Shown: positions 1 through 6,245 of the stretch, piece after piece
How positions within the stretch are numbered: position 1 is the first letter of the stretch
How the letters are laid out: each line of letters starts with the position of its first letter
NCBI GenBank assembly: GCA_009691925.1
Contig: SIAG01000186.1
Span: forward strand, 1-7,873
From: Planctomycetaceae bacterium
Lineage (GTDB): Bacteria > Planctomycetota > Planctomycetia > Pirellulales > UBA1268
DNA: 7,873 nt
Direction: 5' to 3'
The notes under the pieces: model-generated
Seen by the model: the letters and a program-made list of their open reading frames with translations, nothing else
Database searches by the model: none
What the model was told of the DNA's origin: nothing
Translations under genes and position numbers: made by a program

Positions 1-516
1 GAATCGCTCGCCGCCCGCCGCGGCCTGCAGGTTCCTCCGGACGTCGTGGCCTTCGTCGCCGCGCGGATGACGAGAAACACCCGTGAGCTCGCCGGGGCGG
101 TCAATCGTCTCGAGGCCACCAGCCACATGCTCGGGATCCCCGTGACGCTCGACATGGCGGAGGAATGTCTCGCCGAACTCGTTCGCTCGAGCACACGGGC
201 AGTCCGGATCGCCGACATCGAACGCGCCGTCTGCACGGCGCTCGGGGTCGATCCGGGCAGCCTCCAGTCCTCCTGCCGTGTCCGCCGCGTCAATCATCCG
301 CGCATGCTGGCGATGTTCCTGGCCCGGAAGCATACGCCGGCGGCCCTTGCGGAAATCGGGGCCTACTTCGGCCGCCGCAGCCATTCGACCGTGATCTCGG
401 CCCAGCGGACCGTCGATGGCTGGATCGCGTCGGGGAGTCGGCTGACGCTTGCCGACGCCGAGTGGGGGATCGAGGAAGCGATCCGCCGCGTCGAGGAGAA
501 TCTGCGGGTCGGATGA
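1..516 (+). CDS. dnaA: Chromosomal replication initiator DnaA, C-terminal part (5' end outside window)
   Basis: This is the last 171 codons of a DnaA protein, open from the first base of the window and ending at TGA 514-516. DnaA binds DnaA boxes at the origin and, with ATP, melts the duplex to start replication. Residues 10-45 of the visible part are the end of the AAA+ domain, with the sensor-II helix containing NTRELAGAVNRL; Arg28 matches the sensor-II arginine. Residues 80-171 are the DNA-binding domain IV. The basic stretch RVRRV keeps arginines at the positions of E. coli R399 and R401, followed by HPRMLAMFLARK and the signature FGRRSHSTVISAQ at residues 123-135. The E. coli signature reads GGRDHTTVLHA, so D433 is serine and T435 is serine here. 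No dnaN follows; the gene converges on the minus-strand block after 61 bases. The family call is secure. The ATP-binding motifs lie outside the window. Confidence 0.95.
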   Translation, partial: ESLAARRGLQVPPDVVAFVAARMTRNTRELAGAVNRLEATSHMLGIPVTLDMAEECLAELVRSSTRAVRIADIERAVCTALGVDPGSLQSSCRVRRVNHPRMLAMFLARKHTPAALAEIGAYFGRRSHSTVISAQRTVDGWIASGSRLTLADAEWGIEEAIRRVEENLRVG

Positions 517-577
517 GACGCCGCTCGCCCCGGCGGCGGTCCGTGCCCGCTGTCAGGGATGGCTGCCACCGGGCCGT

Positions 578-1465
578 TCACTCGCCCGGCGGTGGCGGCG
601 GGAGGTCGTCTGCGATGAGGTTTTCCTCGAGCGTCGAGCGGTAGCGGACGCTCGATTCTTGTCCGCTGAAGCCGACGACGCGGCGGTCGACGCCGGTGGA
701 ACGGCGGAGGACGCGACCAGAGGGGATATCGAACTCGATCTCCCCGTTCCAGATCCGTTCCAGCAACCGCGATTCGAGTCGCGGGTCGTCGATCGGCGTC
801 AGGACGGTCGTGTCGATGCCGATGACGGCGACGTTCTCCCGCACCGATTCCAGCCGGTAGCGGAGCCGGGTGCGGACCGATCGACGCGGCCCCCCGGGAA
901 CTTCGACGACGATCTCCTGCGGAACACTCCATTCAGCCCCGATCTCCACCGCGCCATCGGGGAGGGGAACAACCATCAGATCGCCGGACGCGGAGGGGGG
1001 AGTCGGCTGCAGATCAACGCGCGAGACCACCCTGCCAGCACGATCGATGACGACGCGCGAAAGCGGCACTCCGAGACTCCCACGCACCGCCTCGTAGCCG
1101 GGCGGAGGGGGGGCTTCGCTGTCGCTGCTCCAGCGCACCTCGCCGCGGTCGCTGCTCCGCGAGGTCATTGTTACGTGATCGACCGAATGCTCGATCGTGG
1201 CCCTCCCCTCGTCGTCGACGGAGACCACCCGCCAGCGCTTGCGGGAGTCGGTGGCGGTGTCGGTCGATTGGGTGGTGCCGGAGATCGTTGTCTCGGTGCG
1301 CGCCCGGTGGGCCACGGTCATCACCACCGTCTCGTCCGGATGGAACCGGTATTCGAGCGTCACCGGGCCCGCGGGGAGGTCGATCCCGGGAGCGGTCCGC
1401 GGGCCGGCACAGACCCAGGCGAGGAGGCCGATGCCGATCAGTTCGCGGCGCGTGGGTGAGGGCAT
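578..1465 (-). CDS. Secreted beta-rich protein of unknown function, DUF6263-like, with Tat-like signal
   Basis: A 295-residue protein of unknown function. The N-terminus PTRRELIGIGLLAW has twin arginines (residues 6-7) followed by a short hydrophobic core to about residue 20. This looks like a Tat or Sec signal peptide with cleavage near residues 20-27. No good lipobox is seen, since the residues before Cys19 are AWV. The rest alternates short charged and hydrophobic segments, as in an all-beta fold. It carries the order I associate with planctomycete DUF6263-type proteins: an opening LEYRFHPDETVVMTV, a Thr/Ser-rich strand (residues 57-72), a WRVVSVDDEGRATIEHSVD segment, then VVIDRAGRVVSRVD (138-151). 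There are two proline runs, PPPP (119-122) and PPPPP near the C-terminus. The ATG overlaps the nadK stop by one base (TGATG), with GGAG 7 bases upstream, so it is probably coupled to nadK translation. The family assignment is from memory; the gene itself is well supported. Confidence 0.8.
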   Translation of the reverse strand: MPSPTRRELIGIGLLAWVCAGPRTAPGIDLPAGPVTLEYRFHPDETVVMTVAHRARTETTISGTTQSTDTATDSRKRWRVVSVDDEGRATIEHSVDHVTMTSRSSDRGEVRWSSDSEAPPPPGYEAVRGSLGVPLSRVVIDRAGRVVSRVDLQPTPPSASGDLMVVPLPDGAVEIGAEWSVPQEIVVEVPGGPRRSVRTRLRYRLESVRENVAVIGIDTTVLTPIDDPRLESRLLERIWNGEIEFDIPSGRVLRRSTGVDRRVVGFSGQESSVRYRSTLEENLIADDLPPPPPGE

Positions 1466-2424
1466 CAGGAGGCTCCATCGGGAGTAGTGATCGGGCCGGC
1501 CACCGGCGTGGCGGCGCCGCGCAGGCCGCCTCCCCAGTGCAGTTTTTCACGGAGCGTCCGGTAATAGCCGTGGTTCCGGGTCTCGACGAGGGTGAACCTC
1601 GGCTCCGCACGCCGGATGCGGAGGCGGTCCCCGGGCAGGAGTGGGGCGAACACGTGGCCGTCGACGACACAGGCCGAGCCCTCGTTGGGCCGTGGCACCG
1701 ACACCTCGTAACGGCGGGCGGCGGAATCGACGACCGTCCGGTTGGTGAGCGTGTGGGGATTGAGCGGGGTGAAGACAAAGGCGTCGATGTCCTTGCGAAC
1801 CAGCGGGCCGCCGGCCGAGAGATTGTGGGCGGTGGAGCCGACCGGCGTACTCACGATCAGCCCGTCACTCCGGTAGGTCGTGGCGAGCTCCCCGTCGACC
1901 TGGAGCAGGATGTCGATCATCGAGAACGGAGGTCCGGCGAGGACCGACATCTCGTTGAGACCGAGTTGGTGACGGTGAGACCCACCGTCGCGGATCAACT
2001 CGCACTCAAACATGAGATGGTCGACAAGCCGGAACCGTCCGGCGGCGATCTCCGACAGGACATCGTCGACCTCGTCACGGGAAAAGTCGGCCAGAAATCC
2101 GAGATGCCCGAGATTGACCCCGATCACCGGCACCTGTCGATAGCCCATCCATCGGGCCGTGCGGAGCATCGTGCCGTCTCCCCCGAGAACGACGGCGAGA
2201 TCGATCGCCCCGGCGGAGTCGGCGGCGGGGAGGGGATGAAAGCCACTCTCCCCCCAATCCCCCTCCGGGGCCGGCCGATCGATGACCGTGTGGCCGTGGC
2301 GGTGGAGCGACGCCCCGACGCGGGCGGCGACGTCTGCGACCTCGGCAAGGCCCGGTGGGGCGACGATGGCGACCCGGAGGTGGTCGATCGATGAGGGAGA
2401 TCGGAGTCGCTGCGGGGGGGGCAT
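1465..2424 (-). CDS. nadK: NAD kinase
   Basis: ATP-dependent (or polyphosphate-dependent) NAD kinase, which phosphorylates NAD to NADP in the cytosol; 319 residues from the preferred start. Visible motifs in order: GGDGT at 81-85 (catalytic Asp83), GVNLGHLGFLAD at 102-113, NE at 157-158, SDGLIVSTPVGSTAH at 186-200, SAGGP at 203-207, NPHTLTNR at 222-229, and the KLHWGG tail at 294-299. The usual TPTGSTAY reads TPVGSTAH here, a mild substitution in the NAD-binding segment. The start at 2424 is preferred because GGAG (2431-2434) sits 6 bases upstream and the Rossmann-like strand begins soon after, at RVAIVAPPG. The frame is open further up to an ATG at 2511, which would add 29 Pro/Ala/Ser-rich residues and overlap dxs by 17 bases without a clear ribosome site. 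A C8 run follows the ATG directly. The gene lies 70 bases after dxs and overlaps the next gene by one base. Confidence 0.95.
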   Translation of the reverse strand: MPPPQRLRSPSSIDHLRVAIVAPPGLAEVADVAARVGASLHRHGHTVIDRPAPEGDWGESGFHPLPAADSAGAIDLAVVLGGDGTMLRTARWMGYRQVPVIGVNLGHLGFLADFSRDEVDDVLSEIAAGRFRLVDHLMFECELIRDGGSHRHQLGLNEMSVLAGPPFSMIDILLQVDGELATTYRSDGLIVSTPVGSTAHNLSAGGPLVRKDIDAFVFTPLNPHTLTNRTVVDSAARRYEVSVPRPNEGSACVVDGHVFAPLLPGDRLRIRRAEPRFTLVETRNHGYYRTLREKLHWGGGLRGAATPVAGPITTPDGAS

Positions 2425-2430
2425 TGAGGA

Positions 2431-2434
2431 CTCC
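2431..2434 (-). promoter_or_regulatory. Shine-Dalgarno site that sets the nadK start
   Basis: GGAG on the minus strand, 6 bases before the ATG at 2424-2422. The alternative upstream ATG at 2511 has only a loose G-run at a longer distance, so this site argues for the shorter NadK. Confidence 0.6.
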
Positions 2435-2494
2435 GACCGGGCGACTGGCAGGGATGGAAGGTTCGTGGGCGGCCGCGCTGCGGTCCGTGGGGCC

Positions 2495-4417
2495 TCAATG
2501 GCCGGCGGCATCGATCGCTACCCCGGCCAGCGGGAGGGAATCCCTGCCGCTCAACTTCCGGGCGGCAGCGGCGATGCCATCGATATCGAGGGCGAGATCG
2601 GCGAGCAATTCACCCCGCTCGCCATGCTCCACGAACCGGTCGGGGAGCCCCATGCGATGGATCGGACCAGCGGCGAGGCGGGCATCGTTGACCGCCTCAA
2701 GGACTGCCGAACCGAATCCGGTGGGGAGTGCGTTCTCCTCGACCGTGATCGTCCACGGGTTGGCCTCGATCATTTCCAGGATCGTTGGGTCGAGCGGCTT
2801 GACGAATCGGGCGTTGACGACGGTCACCTCGATCCCCTCGGAGGCGAGCCGACCGGCGGCGGCCAGGGCCGCACCGAGGAGCGTGCCGCAGGCTACGATC
2901 AGGCCGTCGGGCCCGCGCCGCAGGATCTCGCAGCGGGCCCGCTCCATCGGGGCCCGGGGGCCGGGGTGGTTCTCAACCCCGGCCTTGGGGTAGCGGATCG
3001 CCACCGGGCCCGGCTGCTGGAGTGACCAGTCGAGCATGGCGACGAGATCGTGCTCGTCGCCCGGGGCGAGCACGGTCATGTTGGGAAACAACCGCATGTA
3101 GCCCAGGTCATACGACCCGTGGTGGGTAGGGCCGTCGGGGCCGGTGAGCCCCGCGCGGTCGAGCATGAACGTCACCGGGAGGTTCTGCAGCGCCACCTCC
3201 TGGAAGATCTGATCGAAGGATCGCTGGAGGAAGGTGCTATAGATGTCGACGATCGGCCGGCATCCCGCCTTGGCCTGTCCGGCGGCAAACGCCACCGCAT
3301 GCGACTCGCAGATGCCGACGTCGAAGAACCGTTCGGGGAATTCCTCGCGCACCGGCTCGAGTTTGTTGCCCTGGCACATCGCGGCGGTGATTACCGTGAC
3401 GCGGGGATCGCGCCGCAGGGAGGCGCCGATCGCGGCACTGGCGACGTCGGTATAGGCCCGTCCCGATGATTTCTTGATCGACACGATGCAGTCGTCGTCG
3501 TCCCGCTCAAACGGCGCCGGAGTGTGAAAGAACACCGGATCGGCCTCGGCCGGCTTGAACCCGTGCCCCTTCTCCGTCAGCACATGAAGGAGCACCGGAC
3601 CGTCGGCATCCTTGACGAGCTCCAGATAGCGGATCAGGTTCGCCAGCGAGTGCCCTTCGACCGGGCCGAAGTAGCGCACGCCCATCGTCTCGAAGAGCAT
3701 GCCGCCGTGGAGCGAGGCCTTGAGCGAATCCTTGACGTTGTGGAGCATCCGCTCCATCGATCCGCCCACCATCGGCACGCCCTTGATCATCCCCCCCGCC
3801 TGATGCTTGATGCCGCGATACCAGGGATTCTCGCGGATCACGTCGAGGTATTCGGCCAGGGCCCCGACCCGCGGGCAGATTGACATCCTGTTGTCGTTGA
3901 GGATCACGATCAGCCGCTTCTTCAGGAAGCCGGCGTTGTTGAGGGCCTCGAAGACGATTCCCGACGGGAGGGCGCCGTCCCCGATGACCGCGACGCTCCG
4001 CCGGTCGTGGTGACCGGCGAGATCGTCCCCGCTGGCAAGGCCGAGCGCCGTCGACAGGCTGCAGCCGGCATGACCAGTCATGAACAGGTCGTACGGGCTC
4101 TCCGCAGGATTGGGATAGCCCATCAATCCGCCGCGAGTGCGGATCGTACCGAAGCGGGCGAAGCGGCCGGTGATCAGCTTGTGCGGGTAGATCTGATGAC
4201 CGGTATCCCAGATGAGACGGTCGCGGCTGAAGTCGAACACGCGGTGGAGGGCCAGGCACAGCTCGACGACGCCGAGGTTCGAGGCGAAGTGGGCGGTCCG
4301 GGTGGCGGCCACCTCGGTGAGCGAGCGGCGCATCTCCCCGGCGAGTTGTTCCAGTTGCTCGATCGACAGCCCGGCGAGGTCGCGGGGGGAGAGGATCGAG
4401 GGAAGAATGTCGGGCAT
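2495..4417 (-). CDS. dxs: 1-deoxy-D-xylulose-5-phosphate synthase, planctomycete type
   Basis: Thiamine-diphosphate enzyme joining pyruvate and glyceraldehyde 3-phosphate to DXP with loss of CO2, the entry step of the MEP isoprenoid pathway; cytosolic, 640 residues, a normal length. The ThDP-binding domain shows AHFASNLG (His43), GHQIYPHK (73-80), TGHAGCS (114-120), GDGA (146-149) and NDN (174-176). The pyrimidine domain holds GICESHA with catalytic Glu371, YSTFLQRS (393-400), DRAGLTGPDGPTHHG (420-434) and RYPK (475-478). A transketolase C-terminal domain follows from about 500. Compared with most bacteria, GHSSTS is replaced by GHAGCS, MPEGTGL by MCQGNKL and AEQHA by CESHA; catalytic residues are kept. 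The start at 4417 fits the family N-terminus (MPDILPSILSPRDLAGL). The frame continues up to an ATG at 4444 and a TTG at 4465, neither with a ribosome site and both adding low-complexity Pro/Gly sequence. It lies 68 bases after ispA and 70 before nadK. Confidence 0.97.
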   Translation of the reverse strand: MPDILPSILSPRDLAGLSIEQLEQLAGEMRRSLTEVAATRTAHFASNLGVVELCLALHRVFDFSRDRLIWDTGHQIYPHKLITGRFARFGTIRTRGGLMGYPNPAESPYDLFMTGHAGCSLSTALGLASGDDLAGHHDRRSVAVIGDGALPSGIVFEALNNAGFLKKRLIVILNDNRMSICPRVGALAEYLDVIRENPWYRGIKHQAGGMIKGVPMVGGSMERMLHNVKDSLKASLHGGMLFETMGVRYFGPVEGHSLANLIRYLELVKDADGPVLLHVLTEKGHGFKPAEADPVFFHTPAPFERDDDDCIVSIKKSSGRAYTDVASAAIGASLRRDPRVTVITAAMCQGNKLEPVREEFPERFFDVGICESHAVAFAAGQAKAGCRPIVDIYSTFLQRSFDQIFQEVALQNLPVTFMLDRAGLTGPDGPTHHGSYDLGYMRLFPNMTVLAPGDEHDLVAMLDWSLQQPGPVAIRYPKAGVENHPGPRAPMERARCEILRRGPDGLIVACGTLLGAALAAAGRLASEGIEVTVVNARFVKPLDPTILEMIEANPWTITVEENALPTGFGSAVLEAVNDARLAAGPIHRMGLPDRFVEHGERGELLADLALDIDGIAAAARKLSGRDSLPLAGVAIDAAGH

Positions 4418-4421
4418 GGTT

Positions 4422-4460
4422 GGGGGCGATCCTCGGGGATCCATTGGGGGCCAAAGGGGG
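4422..4460 (+). other. Four G-tracts between ispA and dxs (possible G-quadruplex)
   Basis: The plus strand, which is the template strand for dxs, has G-tracts at 4422-4426, 4435-4438, 4446-4450 and 4456-4460, separated by 8, 7 and 5 bases. This is close to a canonical quadruplex pattern, with one loop a base too long. It fills most of the 68-base spacer before dxs. Function is unknown, and in a GC-rich genome it could be chance. Confidence 0.35.
4428..4441 (-). promoter_or_regulatory. Small hairpin upstream of dxs covering an SD-like GAGG
   Basis: In the dxs mRNA sense the sequence reads GATCC CCGA GGATC: a 5-base-pair stem with a four-base loop, ending 10 bases before the preferred ATG at 4417. 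The only SD-like sequence before this ATG (GAGG) spans the loop and the 3' arm, so folding would hide it. The stem is short, and any regulatory effect is inference. Confidence 0.3.
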
Positions 4461-4485
4461 TCCAAAAGCAGGCTTGGAGCGGGCT

Positions 4486-5487
4486 TCAGTGGTCGCGGGT
4501 CACGATCCAGGAGGCGAGATGGCGGAGATCGTCTGCCGATGACGGCAAGTCGGCGAGCATCGCGCCGGCCTCGGAGGCGAGTGCCTCGGCGCGGCGGCGA
4601 CTGTCAGCCGGCCCGAGGACGGTGGGATAGGTGAGCTTTCCCCGTTCGGCGTCCTTGCCGACGCGCTTGCCGGTCGTCGCCTCGTTTCCCTCGGTATCGA
4701 GGAGGTCGTCGGAGATCTGGAAGGCAAGGCCGAACGCCCGTCCGTAGTCGTCGAGTGCGGCGAGGAGGCGGTCGTCCGCCCCCGCGGCGAGGCCGCCGAG
4801 CGTGAGCGATGCACGGAATAGCGCCCCGGTCTTGCGCCGATGGATCCGTTCCATCCAGGCTACCTGCGCCTCGCGCCCCTCGGGAGCGCTCGACGGATCG
4901 AGCCACCCCCGCTCGGCCGCGAGGTCGTCCGACTGCCCCCCCACGAGCGCCTCGGCGCCCGCCGCTTGGGCGAGCACCCGGCAGCCGCGGGCCGCGGTGG
5001 CGGCGGGAAGGCTGCCGACGAGGGTCTCGAAGGCGAGGGCCTGGAGGGCGTCGCCGCAGAGGATGGCCGTCGCCTCGTCGTACGCCCGGTGGCAGGTGGG
5101 CCGACCACGGCGGAGCTCGTCGTCATCCATCGCCGGCAGGTCGTCGTGAACGAGCGAGTAGGCGTGGATCATCTCCACCGCGACGGCAGCTCCCGCCGCT
5201 GTCTCCCAGATCTCGGGGGAGGATCTCTGGACTCCGGTTGGCGAGCAGGCCCCGGCGGCCCACAGCACGAGGGCCGGGCGGAGACGCTTTCCCGGCGCGA
5301 GGAGCGAATAGCGCATCGCCTCGAGCAGCCGCGGCGCGGCGTCGCCGGAGAGTTGCAGGGCCTGTTCGAGCCGCGGCTCGATGAAGGCCTTGACCCGCGC
5401 CAATGCCTGCGGAACGGCTCCCGAGCCGGAAGCCCCAACGGCCGTCGGCCGCGTTTCCGCGGCGGTGTCGTGACTGACGGCCATCAT
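4486..5487 (-). CDS. ispA: Polyprenyl diphosphate synthase, probably farnesyl diphosphate synthase
   Basis: Cytosolic all-alpha prenyltransferase that condenses isopentenyl diphosphate with allylic diphosphates to give farnesyl diphosphate (C15), the precursor of undecaprenyl carriers, quinone side chains and hopanoid- or carotenoid-type products; 333 residues. Motifs in order: GKRLRP (66-71), the first Asp-rich motif DDLPAMD (115-121) inside HAYSLVHDDLPAMDDDELRRG, GQSDDL (184-189), KTG (219-221), and the second Asp-rich motif QISDDLLD (257-264), followed by GKRVGKDAERGKLTYP. The four-residue DDxxxxD spacing and the HAYSLxHDD context match bacterial FPP synthases such as E. coli IspA, but GGPP synthase cannot be excluded from sequence alone. 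The first 30 residues are Ala/Ser-rich, making it slightly longer than usual. It starts with two ATG codons in a row and no obvious ribosome site. A 308-base gap separates it from xseB, unlike the tight spacing common elsewhere. Confidence 0.95.
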   Translation of the reverse strand: MMAVSHDTAAETRPTAVGASGSGAVPQALARVKAFIEPRLEQALQLSGDAAPRLLEAMRYSLLAPGKRLRPALVLWAAGACSPTGVQRSSPEIWETAAGAAVAVEMIHAYSLVHDDLPAMDDDELRRGRPTCHRAYDEATAILCGDALQALAFETLVGSLPAATAARGCRVLAQAAGAEALVGGQSDDLAAERGWLDPSSAPEGREAQVAWMERIHRRKTGALFRASLTLGGLAAGADDRLLAALDDYGRAFGLAFQISDDLLDTEGNEATTGKRVGKDAERGKLTYPTVLGPADSRRRAEALASEAGAMLADLPSSADDLRHLASWIVTRDH

Positions 5488-5795
5488 GCTTGGCGGGCCT
5501 GCCCTAGCTGCCGGGGACGTGCATGGGGATTGAATCGACTGCCGGCGGAAGAACTGCCGATCGGGAGAGGTCCTGGTCGGTCCGCCGCCATCACCCCACG
5601 GACCAAGGGATCCTCACGGGAGCATCCTTTCGGTCCCGAAGTCGGAATTGTCTCCCGGGGCGCGATTCTGAAACCCAGGCTCGTGGCCCGTTGGTCCAGG
5701 CTCGTGGCCCGTTGGTCGCCGCCAGCGATTGGACGAACGACCGACGATTCCTGCTTCTCGCCCCCCCGGCCGGACTCCGGAAAAGCCCTTGAAGT
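5488..5795. other. 308-base gap between xseB and ispA without a convincing gene
   Basis: Frames are open on both strands here, but they are arginine-rich or low-complexity, lack ribosome sites and match no family I know. The stretch holds a 21-base tandem duplication (5675-5716). It also has a weak dyad (TTCGG/CCGAA, 5629-5640) and a short CCGGA-C-TCCGG palindrome near 5770. I see no T-tract terminator and no clear -35/-10 pair. As the upstream region of ispA-dxs-nadK it is the likeliest place for an internal promoter, but the sequence does not prove one. Confidence 0.5.
5675..5716. repeat. Perfect tandem duplication of a 21-base unit
   Basis: Two identical adjacent copies, 5675-5695 and 5696-5716, each beginning CCAGGCTCG and ending CCCGTTGGT. 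Copy two is followed by CGCC and copy one by the next unit. It lies in the non-coding gap about 190 bases upstream of the ispA start. The period equals seven codons, so it keeps open frames open, but I do not think the region is translated. Confidence 0.9.
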
Positions 5796-6245
5796 CTAAA
5801 CCTCCGCGGAACTATCGTCCATCCCCGGAAGCCTCCGCGGACGGCCACCCACGCCCCGCGGCTGCCGTTGTGTCGACCGTTTGGCAGGGCCCTTCCGCGG
5901 CCCGGCCGTCGGGGCCTCCTGCGCAGAACCGGGCGGGATGTCCTCGCCGGGGCCTTCGTCGTCACGGTCCTCCGCCGCGGCCTTCTCGGCCGCGGCTGTG
6001 AGGGTTTTTACCCGTTGCTCGACATTGGCCAACTCCGCGTGCAGGCGGCGAACGAGCGACACCCCCTGCTCGTACGCGGCGATCGATTCAGCGAGGCCCA
6101 GTCGCCCCCCTTCGAGACCTCCGACGAGATCCGCCAAACGGGAGAGCCCCTCTTCAAACGATACCGGTTGTGGAGACTGTGCCGCCGTCGTCGATCCACT
6201 GCTTCGATCAATCACCTCGGTGGCCTCCAGCTCATCACGGCTCAT
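5796..6245 (-). CDS. xseB: Exodeoxyribonuclease VII small subunit with long C-terminal tail
   Basis: Small helical subunit of exonuclease VII, which with XseA degrades single-stranded DNA to oligonucleotides in the cytosol. Of 149 residues, about 28-82 form the XseB core: SFEEGLSRLADLVGGLEGG, then LAESIAAYEQGVSLVRRLHAEL and VEQRVKTL, the usual two-helix pattern. The family is normally about 70-85 residues. Here there is a 27-residue Ser/Thr/Glu-rich N-terminal leader and a tail of about 65 residues. The tail is first acidic (AEDRDDEGPGED), then basic (RKGPAKRSTQRQPRG), then acidic again, and looks disordered. The start at 6245 is chosen for the strong GGGGAGGA site 7 bases upstream; the frame stays open further up to 6389 but would run deep inside xseA. 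The gene overlaps the xseA 3' end by 11 bases, consistent with coupled synthesis of the two subunits. Confidence 0.92.
   Translation of the reverse strand: MSRDELEATEVIDRSSGSTTAAQSPQPVSFEEGLSRLADLVGGLEGGRLGLAESIAAYEQGVSLVRRLHAELANVEQRVKTLTAAAEKAAAEDRDDEGPGEDIPPGSAQEAPTAGPRKGPAKRSTQRQPRGVGGRPRRLPGMDDSSAEV

Noticed and set aside
517..577. Possible bidirectional terminator between dnaA and the convergent gene
   Set aside because: A GCCGC/GCGGC dyad (520-537) and a GCCCG/CGGGC dyad (545-574) exist, but stems are 5 base pairs and no T-tract follows on either side.
517..577. Replication origin next to dnaA
   Set aside because: No TTATCCACA-like boxes, AT-rich stretch or dnaN are present beside the dnaA 3' end; the other gaps also lack boxes.
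449..1459. Long plus-strand open frame antisense to the secreted protein gene
   Set aside because: High G+C leaves antisense frames open. The translation is Arg/Gly-rich with no family motif, whereas the minus strand has a signal peptide, an SD and coupling to nadK.
1168..2394. 408-codon plus-strand open frame
   Set aside because: Antisense to nadK and the start of the downstream gene; composition is Arg/Gly/Asp-rich without motifs, while the minus strand carries clear NAD kinase signatures.
2425..2511. N-terminal extension of NadK starting at the ATG at 2511
   Set aside because: The 29 added residues are Pro/Ala/Ser-rich, there is no clear ribosome site, and it would overlap dxs; the ATG at 2424 has GGAG at good spacing. 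It remains possible.
4418..4465. N-terminal extension of Dxs from the TTG at 4465 or ATG at 4444
   Set aside because: Adds Pro/Gly-rich residues not seen in the family and lacks a ribosome site; MPDILPSILSP fits known DXS N-termini.
5591..5965. Minus-strand frame spanning the xseB end and the gap, containing a repeated TNGPRAW heptapeptide
   Set aside because: The heptapeptide is only the translation of the 21-base duplication; the frame is Arg-rich, has no ribosome site and overlaps xseB in another frame.
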